From the NCBI RefSeq assembly GCF_013407925.2, contig NZ_CP060201.1, positions 5,255,001 through 5,319,000 of the forward strand: 64,000 nt of DNA, written 5' to 3'. A program made the translations under genes and the position numbers. Source of the stretch: Pseudomonas protegens. Lineage in GTDB: Bacteria > Pseudomonadota > Gammaproteobacteria > Pseudomonadales > Pseudomonadaceae. The notes beneath the pieces were generated by a model. The model was given only the letters and a program-made list of their open reading frames with translations. It was not told the origin of the DNA and did not search any database. Of the stretch, positions 56,987 through 64,000 are shown one piece after another (position 1 is the first letter of the stretch; each line of letters opens with the position of its first letter).

Positions 56987-57289
56987 GGTTGTTTCTCCGT
57001 TGTTTGCGTGTGTGAGCTATGAGTGTGAGCCCTGAGTGAAGGTTCACTGTAATTGCCTGGTACAGCTTTTGCTTTGTCCTGGTGCGCAAGCCGTCAGGCT
57101 TGCGCCGAAAACGAGCGAGGGTGGCGCGCTAGCCCGCGTAAACCCTGGCCGAAAAAATCCCAACCTCAAGGTCAATCTGCTTTCCGTGGTCTTGCGTCCG
57201 CTCCCAGGCGCGCCAAAACGGTTCACTGGCAGCGCGGATCGCGCGCCCGGGAGCCAACATGGTGCAAGGGCGGCGGCAGGGCCCGGGAG
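56987..57289. other. Divergent intergenic region
   Basis: About 300 bases between the YqjD-like operon and the ammonium transporter gene. It should hold both promoters, but I see no strong sigma-70 or sigma-54 match and no gene. Confidence 0.4.
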
Positions 57290-58528
57290 ATGATGGCCGA
57301 TTTCGGATCTGCCTACTCCATGGAAAATCTGCAAAGCGCTGTGGACACCCTGGTCCACGGTTCCAACACCCTGTTCATCCTGATCGGGGCGGTCATGGTC
57401 CTGGCCATGCACGCCGGTTTTGCCTTCCTTGAAGTGGGCACCGTGCGGCAGAAAAACCAGGTCAATGCGTTGTCGAAAATCCTCAGCGACTTCGCCGTCT
57501 CGACCCTGGCCTATTTCTTTATAGGCTATTGGATCTCCTACGGCGTGAGCTTCCTGCAACCGGCGGCGGTGATCAGCGCCGATCACGGCTATGGCCTGGT
57601 GAAGTTCTTCTTCCTGCTGACTTTCGCCGCGGCGATCCCGGCGATTATCTCCGGCGGCATCGCCGAGCGCGCGCGTTTTGTGCCGCAGTTGTGTGCCACG
57701 GTGCTGATCGTGGCCTTCGTCTACCCGTTTTTCGAGGGGCTGGTGTGGAACGGCAACTTCGGCGTGCAAGCCTGGTTGCAGCAGCGCTTTGGCGCCGGGA
57801 TCCATGATTTCGCCGGCTCGGTGGTGGTGCATGCCATGGGCGGCTGGCTGGCGCTGGCGGCGGTGCTGTTGCTGGGAGCACGCAACGGGCGTTATCGCGA
57901 CGGCAAGCTGGTGGCCTTCGCGCCGTCGAGCATTCCGTTCCTGGCCCTGGGCTCGTGGATCCTGATTGTCGGCTGGTTCGGCTTCAACGTGATGAGCGCC
58001 CAGACCCTGCAAGGGGTCAGCGGCCTGGTGGCGGTGAACTCGCTGATGGCCATGGTCGGCGGCACCGTGGCGGCATTGATCGTCGGGCGCAATGACCCGG
58101 GCTTCCTGCACAACGGGCCACTGGCCGGGCTGGTGGCGATCTGCGCCGGTTCGGACCTGATGCATCCGGTGGGCGCCTTGGTCACCGGGGCGATGGCCGG
58201 GGCCTTGTTCGTCTGGTGCTTTATCGCCGCCCAGAGCCGCTGGAAGATCGACGACGTGCTCGGGGTCTGGCCGTTGCATGGCCTGTGCGGAGCCTGGGGC
58301 GGGATTGCCTGCGGGATCTTCGGTCAGAGCGCCTTGGGCGGCTTGGGCGGGGTCAGCCTGGCCAGTCAGCTGTTCGGCACCGGCCTCGGGGTGCTGGTGG
58401 CGCTGCTGGGCGGCTTTGCCGTGTATGGCCTGATCAAGGCCGTTTGCGGGCTGCGCCTGACCCAGGAGCAGGAGTACTACGGCGCCGACCTGTCGCTGCA
58501 CAAGATCGGGGCGGTGAGCCAGGACTGA
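57290..58528 (+). CDS. Ammonium transporter Amt family
   Basis: A 412-residue channel with 11 membrane helices. Family motifs are VLAMHAGFAFLEVGTVRQKN, the pore twin-histidine regions (DFAGSVVVHAMGG and LHGLCGAWGG), and GFNVMSAQTL. It is a divergent Amt clade rather than the glnK-linked AmtB, because no glnK lies nearby. The start is taken as the ATG at 57290, but the ATG at 57320 (MENLQSAV) is also credible because the family commonly begins there; no good ribosome-binding site decides. Confidence 0.88.
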   Translation: MMADFGSAYSMENLQSAVDTLVHGSNTLFILIGAVMVLAMHAGFAFLEVGTVRQKNQVNALSKILSDFAVSTLAYFFIGYWISYGVSFLQPAAVISADHGYGLVKFFFLLTFAAAIPAIISGGIAERARFVPQLCATVLIVAFVYPFFEGLVWNGNFGVQAWLQQRFGAGIHDFAGSVVVHAMGGWLALAAVLLLGARNGRYRDGKLVAFAPSSIPFLALGSWILIVGWFGFNVMSAQTLQGVSGLVAVNSLMAMVGGTVAALIVGRNDPGFLHNGPLAGLVAICAGSDLMHPVGALVTGAMAGALFVWCFIAAQSRWKIDDVLGVWPLHGLCGAWGGIACGIFGQSALGGLGGVSLASQLFGTGLGVLVALLGGFAVYGLIKAVCGLRLTQEQEYYGADLSLHKIGAVSQD

Positions 58529-58578
58529 GATGCGACTGGCCCTGGCCGCCAACGGCTCAGGGCCAGCACAGGGCGGCT

Positions 58579-60534
58579 TCAACCGCCCTGCAGGCGGGCT
58601 TCGCAGGCCTCGATCGCGGCCTGGGAGCCGGACACCAGCACCCGGTCGCCGGCCTGCAGGCGCGGTGCCGGGTTCAGCGGCAGGTCGCTGCCGTTGCGTT
58701 GCACGCCTTGCACATCCACCCCCAGGGCCTCCAGGCCGAGCTCTTGCAGCAGCCGGTTGCAGGCGTGGGCGTCGGCGTCGAGGTTCACCGCATGCATTTG
58801 CACCGCCGGCGGTTCGTGATTGTCCTGGGTGTTGCTTTGCGCGCCATGGTAGAAGCCGTGCAGCAGGCGATAGCGGCTGTGGCGCACGTCGTCCACGCTG
58901 CGTTGTACCCGCTGTTCCGGCAGGCCGAGCATGATCAGCGCATGGGAGGCCAGCATCAGGCTCGACTCCAGCAGTTCGGGCACCACTTCGTTGGCACCGG
59001 CGGCCTTGAGTTCGGCCAACTGGCTGTCGTCCCGGGTCCGCACCAGGATCGGCACGTTGCGATCCAGGCGCCGCGCGGCCTTGAGCACCGTCAGGGCAAT
59101 GTCGGTCTTGTCCACGGCAATCACCAGCAGGCGGGCCCGCTCCAGGCCCACGGCGGCCAGCAGATCGCCACGGCGGCAATCGCCGTAATGCACGCAGCTC
59201 TCTGCCGCCGAGGCCTCCTGGACCCGCACCGGATCATCGTCCAGGGCGATGAATCGCAGTTGCTCATGACGCAGGAAGCGGCCGATGGACTGGCCGACCC
59301 GGCCATAGCCGCAGATCACCACATGGCCCTGCAGCTCGGCGTTCTGCGCGCTGATTTCCTCCAATTGCGCGGTTTGGTTGGGTTTGCGGTGCAGGCGCGC
59401 GGTGATCAGCGGCGCGGCGCGCAGCAACAGGGGGGTCAGCAGCATGGAGCTGAAGGTGGCGGCCAGCAGCAGGCCGCTCAAGTGCGACGGGATCATCTGG
59501 GTCAGTCGCATCTGCGCCATCAGGGCGAAGCAGAACTCGCCGCCCTGGGCCAGGGCCAGGCCGCTGCGCCAGGCCGTCTCGCCGTCGCTGCCGCGCAGCT
59601 TGAGCAGGATCGCCACCACGCTGCCCTTAATCAGCAGCAGGGTCAGGGTCAGGCCGAGGATCAGCAGGCTGTGATCGATGAACAGTTGCAGGTCGATGAG
59701 CATGCCGATGCTGACGAAGAACAGTCCGAGCAGGATGTCGCGGAACGGGCGGATATCGGCTTCGATCTGGTGCCGGTAATGGCTTTCTCCCAGGAGCATG
59801 CCGGCGAGGAAGGCGCCCAGGGCCGGCGACAGGCCCAGCAGGTGGGTGAGCCAGGCGGTCAGCAGCACGATCACCAGGGCCAGCAGCACGAACAGTTCGG
59901 CGGAGTGGGAGGCGGCAACTTCATGGAACAGTCGCGGCAGCAGCCAGCGGCTGGCCAGCAGCAGGCCGAAGAACAGCACCAGGGTTTTGCCCAGGGTCGC
60001 CGGCAGGGCCCAGTACCAGGCGTGCTCGCTGTTGCCGGCGAAGACCGGGACCAGGGTCAGCAACAGCACCGCCACCACGTCCTGGAACAGCAGCACGCCG
60101 ATGGCGTTCTGTCCGTGGCTGCTGAAGATTTCGCCGAGGCTGGTCAGCTCCTTGCTGACAATCGCGGTGGAGGACAGGGCCAGCCCGGTGCCGAGCATCA
60201 GCGCCGAGGTCAGCGGCATGCCGAACAGGGCCAGCAGCACCCCGAGGATCAGCCCGGTGCACAACACTTGCAGGCTGCCCAGGCCAAACACCACATGGCG
60301 CAGGGCGAGCATCTTCGACAGGGAGAACTCCAGGCCCAGGGAGAACAGCAGGAACACCACGCCCATTTCCGCCAGGTCCGGCAATTCTTCACTGTCGTTG
60401 ACCCAGTCCAGGGCGGTGGGCCCGACCATCAGTCCAACGGACAGGTAGCCCAGGACCGGCGGCAGGCTCAGGCGCCGGAACAGCGCGATGACCACCAGTG
60501 ACGAGGCGAGAATGATCAGCAGATTGGCAAACAA
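58579..60534 (-). CDS. CPA2-family cation:proton antiporter with TrkA domains (KefB/YbaL-like)
   Basis: A 651-residue inner-membrane protein with about 12-13 helices (residues 1-380), a TrkA-N domain with nucleotide-binding GYGRVGQSIGRFL (about 405) and a TrkA-C domain (about 560-640). It likely exchanges K+ or Na+ for protons under NAD(H)- or ligand-binding control. The TTG at 60534 has GGAG seven bases before it and gives the usual start of the first helix. It converges with the ammonium transporter gene. Confidence 0.9.
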   Translation of the reverse strand: MFANLLIILASSLVVIALFRRLSLPPVLGYLSVGLMVGPTALDWVNDSEELPDLAEMGVVFLLFSLGLEFSLSKMLALRHVVFGLGSLQVLCTGLILGVLLALFGMPLTSALMLGTGLALSSTAIVSKELTSLGEIFSSHGQNAIGVLLFQDVVAVLLLTLVPVFAGNSEHAWYWALPATLGKTLVLFFGLLLASRWLLPRLFHEVAASHSAELFVLLALVIVLLTAWLTHLLGLSPALGAFLAGMLLGESHYRHQIEADIRPFRDILLGLFFVSIGMLIDLQLFIDHSLLILGLTLTLLLIKGSVVAILLKLRGSDGETAWRSGLALAQGGEFCFALMAQMRLTQMIPSHLSGLLLAATFSSMLLTPLLLRAAPLITARLHRKPNQTAQLEEISAQNAELQGHVVICGYGRVGQSIGRFLRHEQLRFIALDDDPVRVQEASAAESCVHYGDCRRGDLLAAVGLERARLLVIAVDKTDIALTVLKAARRLDRNVPILVRTRDDSQLAELKAAGANEVVPELLESSLMLASHALIMLGLPEQRVQRSVDDVRHSRYRLLHGFYHGAQSNTQDNHEPPAVQMHAVNLDADAHACNRLLQELGLEALGVDVQGVQRNGSDLPLNPAPRLQAGDRVLVSGSQAAIEACEARLQGG

Positions 60535-60823
60535 CGGGCATCTCCGGACAAGGGGGCGGGCAGGCAAAGCCTAGAGGCAAAAAAGCCGCGAGGATCGCTC
60601 GGGCGGCAAGAAAGCACCCTGACGCACGTCATTTTTCGTTGAGAATGTCTCATATTCGCGAGCCACGGAAACGGTCTTTCCGAGGGCTGTCCGCCAGGCG
60701 GAGCCTTCTCCGAGCAGAGCCGTGGAGGCGCACGGGGCCTGGGCATGCCTGGACAGGGGCAGGTCGACGGCTTGCGCGCTCGCGCCTAAAATAAGCGCCT
60801 GTTCTTCTCACGGTTGCCCTGTC

Positions 60824-61060
60824 ATGCCCCCTGAATGCCAATTGTTCGGCACCCTTGGTTGCCATTTGTGCGAACTGGCCGAGGCCGAGTTGATGCCGCT
60901 GGTGGAGCACGGCCTGATGGTCGAGCTGGTGGATATCGCCGAGAGTCAGGAGCTGTTCGAAACCTACGGCCTGCGTATCCCGGTGTTGCGCCGTGTGGAC
61001 AATGGCGCCGAACTGGGCTGGCCCTTCGATGCCGAGCAGGTGGTGGCGTTCCTGCGCTGA
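60824..61060 (+). CDS. Glutaredoxin-like small protein (DUF836/CxxC)
   Basis: A 78-residue thioredoxin-fold protein with the motif TLGCHLCELAEAEL, i.e. a CHLC active site, and a cis-Pro in IPVLRRVDNG. This is the compact glutaredoxin-like family; substrate unknown. The ATG at 60824 is the only sensible start, because the upstream frame runs into non-coding sequence. Confidence 0.85.
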   Translation: MPPECQLFGTLGCHLCELAEAELMPLVEHGLMVELVDIAESQELFETYGLRIPVLRRVDNGAELGWPFDAEQVVAFLR

Positions 61061-61137
61061 CCCCGGGGTTGCCAGGGCGCGACTTCCGCCTGTCGCCCGT
61101 CCCCGGAATTCATTGGCGAGATCCGTCGATTCGTTTA

Positions 61138-61153
61138 CTGTATGCATATACAG
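61138..61153. promoter_or_regulatory. LexA-binding SOS box
   Basis: CTGTATGCATATACAG is a perfect CTG-N10-CAG palindrome with the A/T-rich core of LexA sites. It lies 18 bases upstream of the next start, so the S24-like gene should be DNA-damage inducible. Confidence 0.9.
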
Positions 61154-61171
61154 CTATCGAGGAGTCTCGCC

Positions 61172-61618
61172 ATGTCTCTCACTTTCCTGACCGGTACCGA
61201 ACGCTCACAGCCGTTGCCAGCCCGTTTCCTGGAGCAGGGTGACGCTGACTGTGCCTCCCCGGCCAGTGAGCCCATTGGCAACGGTTTTTCCCTTGACCGG
61301 ACCCTGGGTCTGGGGGCTCCGCAGATCCATGGCCTGCTGGTGGATGACGACAACCTGCTGGGTTTCGGCCTCTACCCCGGAGACCGGCTGATCGTCGATC
61401 GCTCGGCCACGCCAGTGGTGGATCAGTACCTTGTGGTAAGGCCCCGGGGCGCCGCTGAGTACTCACTGCGCCTGCTGGCGCCCGATCCCCGTGGCGGCCT
61501 GTTGCTCAAGGCGGCGCGGCCTTCCATTCCCTCCCTGGCGCTGGATGACCCGGACTCGATCGAGATCTGGGGCGTGGTGCTGTGGGTGGTCAGTTATGTG
61601 GGGCGCAAGCAGCCCTGA
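61172..61618 (+). CDS. SOS-controlled S24/UmuD-fold protein lacking catalytic residues
   Basis: A 148-residue protein with the LexA/UmuD C-terminal fold: VDDDNLLGFGLYPGDRLIVDRS, LVVRPRGAAEYSLRLL and IEIWGVVLWVVSY. In the place of the catalytic serine (UmuD GDSM) it has Asn61 (DDNL), and in the place of the catalytic lysine (VKKL) it has Arg100 (SLRL). There is no Ala-Gly or Cys-Gly cleavage site. It is therefore probably not an autoprotease. GAGGAG with a seven-base spacer supports the ATG at 61172. An SOS box sits directly before it. No umuC/imuB gene follows; the next gene is a small unknown one. Confidence 0.8.
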   Translation: MSLTFLTGTERSQPLPARFLEQGDADCASPASEPIGNGFSLDRTLGLGAPQIHGLLVDDDNLLGFGLYPGDRLIVDRSATPVVDQYLVVRPRGAAEYSLRLLAPDPRGGLLLKAARPSIPSLALDDPDSIEIWGVVLWVVSYVGRKQP

Positions 61619-61655
61619 TGGATGTGGCGCACGCTTCAAATCGTTAAAGGAATAC

Positions 61656-61979
61656 ATGATGGTCAATGTCGAACAACTGAAAAACAGCGTGAACAGCATG
61701 TCTGCCGATGTGGTCCGCGAGGCGGTGCTTGAGCTGCGCCTGGACGGGCTGGTCACCGAAGGCAAGACGCCCTTCAACAAACTGCATTTCAATACCTGCT
61801 TTGCCGAGATCGAGGCCCTGTTCCAGCGGGCCGGTTACCACCGGCAACTGGATGTGGTGGGTTACCAGGGGCTGCTGTACGCCCTCTATGATCCGGGCCG
61901 CTGGGAGGCGGTGGATGTGTTGCGCTGGCTCAAGGAGTTCACCGAGGCCGCCGCCCAGGCCCAGCATTCGTGCGCTTGA
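61656..61979 (+). CDS. Conserved small protein of unknown function
   Basis: A 107-residue protein, soluble, rich in charged and aromatic residues, with no motif I recognise (ADVVREAVLELRLDGLV, RQLDVVGYQGLLYALYDPGR). AAAGGA precedes two adjacent ATGs (61656, 61659). It begins 37 bases after the S24-like gene with no terminator between, so it probably belongs to the same SOS-controlled transcript. Confidence 0.75.
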   Translation: MMVNVEQLKNSVNSMSADVVREAVLELRLDGLVTEGKTPFNKLHFNTCFAEIEALFQRAGYHRQLDVVGYQGLLYALYDPGRWEAVDVLRWLKEFTEAAAQAQHSCA

Positions 61980-62058
61980 GGGCGGGCAAACTGATCCTAG
62001 GTTTCCCGGGGGCTGCTGTTGGATAATGCCGCCTCGCATTGAACCCTCGAGCCCTGTC

Positions 62059-62949
62059 ATGTCCTGCGCGAGTTTTTCTGCTGCACAGCATCAAGCCAGC
62101 ACCTTGTACCTGCCCCCCGGCTCCTGGCCGACGGTGCTGGATTGCCTGTGTGATCACTTCAAGGCCATCAGCCGCGAGCAATGGCTGGATCGGATCGCCC
62201 GGGGGCGGGTGCTGGACGGGCAGGGCCAGCCCATCCGTGTGGATCTGGCCTATCGCGAAGGCCTGCGGATTCATTACTTTCGCGAGGTGCCGGACGAGAA
62301 GGTGATCCCGGTCCAGGAAACCATCCTCTATGCCGACGAGCATCTGGTGGTGGCGGACAAACCGCATTTCCTCCCGGTCACACCGGCGGGCGAGTACGTT
62401 GAGCAGACTTTGCTGCGTCGTCTGATCCGGCGCCTGGACAACCCGCACCTGGTGCCCTTGCACCGTATCGATCGGCACACCGCCGGGCTGGTGCTGTTTT
62501 CCGCCGATCCCGGCAGTCGTTCGGCCTATCAGGCGCTGTTCCCCACCCGGCAGATCGAGAAACGCTACGAAGCCATCGCCGGGGCCTTGCCGCACCTGAG
62601 CTTTCCCCTGGTGCACAAGAGCCGTCTGGTGGACGGCGAGCCCTTCTTCCGCATGCAGGAGGGCGCGGGCGCCAGCAACACCGAAACCGCCATTGAGGTC
62701 AGGGAAAAGCATGGCGATCTATGGCGTTACGCGCTGTACCCGGTGACCGGCAAGAAGCATCAGTTGCGCGTGCACATGAGCGCACTGGGGGCGGCGATCT
62801 GCAACGACCCCTTCTACCCCGAGGTGCTCAAGGATGCCGAGGACGATCATGCCCGGCCGCTCAAACTGTTGGCCCAGGGGCTGCGTTTCATCGATCCGTT
62901 GACCGGGCAGGAGCGCGAGTTCGAAAGCCGCATCCGCCTGCAGTGGTGA
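62059..62949 (+). CDS. RluA-family pseudouridine synthase
   Basis: Converts uridine to pseudouridine in rRNA or tRNA. The 296 residues have a short N-terminal region and the RluA core with the catalytic motif HRIDRHTAGLVLFS (Asp in HRID), then GKKHQLRVHMSALG. The RluA subfamily member cannot be named by eye; RluA itself and the TruC-like group are both possible. The ATG at 62059 is preferred, although the frame is open earlier. Confidence 0.9.
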   Translation: MSCASFSAAQHQASTLYLPPGSWPTVLDCLCDHFKAISREQWLDRIARGRVLDGQGQPIRVDLAYREGLRIHYFREVPDEKVIPVQETILYADEHLVVADKPHFLPVTPAGEYVEQTLLRRLIRRLDNPHLVPLHRIDRHTAGLVLFSADPGSRSAYQALFPTRQIEKRYEAIAGALPHLSFPLVHKSRLVDGEPFFRMQEGAGASNTETAIEVREKHGDLWRYALYPVTGKKHQLRVHMSALGAAICNDPFYPEVLKDAEDDHARPLKLLAQGLRFIDPLTGQEREFESRIRLQW

Positions 62950-62967
62950 AAACCGTTTCGCAGAAAC

Positions 62968-62996
62968 AATAAAACCCGCACTTGGCGGGTTTTATT
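62968..62996. terminator. Bidirectional terminator
   Basis: AATAAAACCCGC 62968-62979 pairs with GCGGGTTTTATT 62985-62996; serves the pseudouridine synthase (+) and the small lipoprotein gene (-). Confidence 0.93.
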
Positions 62997-63021
62997 GCAT
63001 GCAGATCGGTAACCGTCGGGC

Positions 63022-63243
63022 TTACAGCTCCTTGACGGTGCGGACCTGATCCTTGTTGATACGGGTGCGCTTGCCGTCCAGCTGTTCGAACTCGTAGAAA
63101 CCCGAGTCCTTGTCGTATTTGGGGGTGTCGACGGCTTGGATTTCGCGACCGTCATTCAAGGTGATCACTGATGGCGACGCGCAACCGGCGAGCGTTGCCA
63201 GGCCCAGTGCGAGCATGAAAGTGGCGAGGGTCCGATGAGTCAT
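63022..63243 (-). CDS. YgdI/YgdR-like small lipoprotein
   Basis: A 73-residue lipoprotein: signal peptide with lipobox LAGC, then a short beta-rich DUF903 domain (VITLNDGREIQAVDTPKYDKDSGF, YEFEQLDGKRTRI). Family members are small outer-membrane lipoproteins of unknown role. It is a single gene; the 277-base gap to moaB holds the two divergent promoters. Confidence 0.92.
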   Translation of the reverse strand: MTHRTLATFMLALGLATLAGCASPSVITLNDGREIQAVDTPKYDKDSGFYEFEQLDGKRTRINKDQVRTVKEL

Positions 63244-63520
63244 TGTGTGTCTCCGAAATGAGTACTTTAAAGTGCTGGTCTTCAGACGTGTGGCACGTCT
63301 GCAAGTTCCTTGGCCAGGTGCATTCTGCCACGTTGCCAGACAGATCGTAGGCGTTCAGCGAGTTATCTTGATTGGTGTCAGGTGCGAGCGCCGGCAGGCG
63401 GATGCCCGGTCCTGTCGGCCTGCACAGGCCGGGCCCGGGCGATTGCCGGCCGCCAGAGGCAGCGGATCGGGGCGCTGTGATATAACACCGGGCTGTTTCT
63501 CTTACCTCAGGATCGAGCCT

Positions 63521-64000
63521 ATGAAAGCCAAGGCTGATTTACCCTTTGTTCCCCTGAATATTGCGGTGTTGACCGTCAGTGACACCCGCACCCTGGAAAC
63601 CGACACCTCGGGACAGGTCTTCGTCGAGCGTCTGGGCGCCGCGGGTCATCGTCTGGCCGCACGGGTGTTGCTCAAGGACGATCTGTACAAGATCCGCGCC
63701 CAGGTCGCCACCTGGATCGCCGACGAACAGGTGCAGGTGGTGCTGATCACCGGTGGCACCGGCTTTACCGGTCGCGACAGCACCCCGGAAGCGGTGGCCT
63801 GCCTGCTGGACAAGCAGGTCGACGGTTTCGGTGAACTGTTCCGGCAGATCTCGGTGGCCGACATCGGCACTTCCACCGTGCAGTCTCGCGCACTGGCCGG
63901 GCTGGCCAACGGCACCCTGGTGTGCTGCCTGCCGGGCTCCACCAATGCGGTGCGCACCGGTTGGGATGGAATCCTCGCCGAGCAGCTGGATTCACGTCAC
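63521..64000 (+). CDS. moaB: Molybdenum cofactor biosynthesis protein MoaB/MogA (partial)
   Basis: Adenylylates molybdopterin or helps in metal insertion during molybdenum cofactor synthesis. 160 codons are present before the window ends, so the C-terminus is cut off by the window, not by a defect. The N-terminus is VLTVSDTRTLETDTSG; the diagnostic GGTGFTGRDSTPEA motif is present. Closest to MoaB by the SDTR and TPEA arrangement. An AGGA precedes the ATG at 63521. Confidence 0.92.
   Translation, partial: MKAKADLPFVPLNIAVLTVSDTRTLETDTSGQVFVERLGAAGHRLAARVLLKDDLYKIRAQVATWIADEQVQVVLITGGTGFTGRDSTPEAVACLLDKQVDGFGELFRQISVADIGTSTVQSRALAGLANGTLVCCLPGSTNAVRTGWDGILAEQLDSRH

Noticed and set aside
57200..57290. 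Sigma-54 promoter before the ammonium transporter
   Set aside because: The best candidate (TGGCAG with ATCGC) departs from both the GG and GC elements and spacing.
57044..59179. 711-codon minus-strand frame across the ammonium transporter
   Set aside because: Antisense to a clear Amt protein; no motif and no start signal.
58216..60501. 761-codon plus-strand frame overlapping the ammonium transporter end and opposite the antiporter
   Set aside because: Q/G-rich low-complexity translation, with the real genes supported by motifs on the other frames.
60640..60660. Fur-box-like sequence (GAGAATGTCTCATATTC) upstream of the antiporter
   Set aside because: Matches the 19-bp Fur consensus at only about half of the positions.

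Overview
The window is a chromosomal segment of a Pseudomonas of the fluorescens group, probably near P. protegens/P. chlororaphis. The evidence is the gene content: OprI lipoprotein, an EF-P with arginine at position 32 next to its rhamnosyltransferase EarP, CysB, paired Ohr/OhrR and Gpx/OspR-type loci, a SagS-like hybrid kinase, high G+C coding sequence, and REP palindromes of the form seen in fluorescent pseudomonads. I found no rRNA, tRNA, CRISPR array, insertion sequence or prophage. From memory, without a search, gene order resembles several separate blocks of the P. aeruginosa chromosome joined together.

Layout. 0-10 kb: an MltF-like lytic transglycosylase, DoxX, a small gene behind a structured leader, an orphan LuxR-type response regulator, GreB, an FtsX-type ABC exporter divergent from the lipase/esterase TesA, an L,D-transpeptidase and OprI. 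10-17 kb: a short cysteine-rich reading frame without a start, a GNAT protein, type I DAHP synthase, PilZ, thioredoxin-like and ketopantoate-reductase-like proteins, a 5'-nucleotidase, a Usp protein, CysB, and a Gre-like/membrane protein pair. 17-31 kb: EarP, EF-P, Ohr/OhrR, two LysR regulators around a TauE/SafE permease, a DUF1127 protein, an AlkX-type DNA glycosylase, type II DAHP synthase, a spermidine-synthase-like protein, an enoyl-CoA hydratase, a DEAD-box helicase with a long structured leader and a DODA-type dioxygenase. 31-39.7 kb: Tpm, HtpX, AlaA, then an oxidant-defence cluster of MsrB, glutathione peroxidase and an OspR-type regulator, followed by a SagS-like kinase, an ATPase and free-methionine sulfoxide reductase.

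39.7-53 kb is the most accessory-looking part: a 982-residue HD-GYP receptor, a hybrid phosphorelay kinase lacking a periplasmic sensor, its LuxR-type regulator with a GacA-box-like palindrome upstream, and a two-partner secretion locus. Its 1652-residue TpsA and 575-residue TpsB match the exolysin pair ExlA/ExlB in size and architecture. A 767-base gene-free region follows, carrying a direct repeat. 53-64 kb holds dGTPase, an EAL protein with a YkuI-like C-terminal part, a three-gene YqjD/YqjE-type membrane operon, an ammonium transporter, a CPA2 antiporter, a small glutaredoxin-like protein, an SOS-box-controlled S24-fold protein that has lost its catalytic dyad, an RluA-type pseudouridine synthase, a small lipoprotein and the start of moaB.

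Themes are peroxide and thiol stress, cyclic-di-GMP and phosphorelay signalling, envelope maintenance and aromatic amino-acid synthesis. The strongest leads are the exlBA-like locus with its adjacent signalling genes, the SOS-controlled degenerate S24 protein with its unknown partner, the structured leader near 2.3 kb whose last hairpin covers the ribosome-binding region, and the orphan cysteine-rich reading frame near 10.4 kb.
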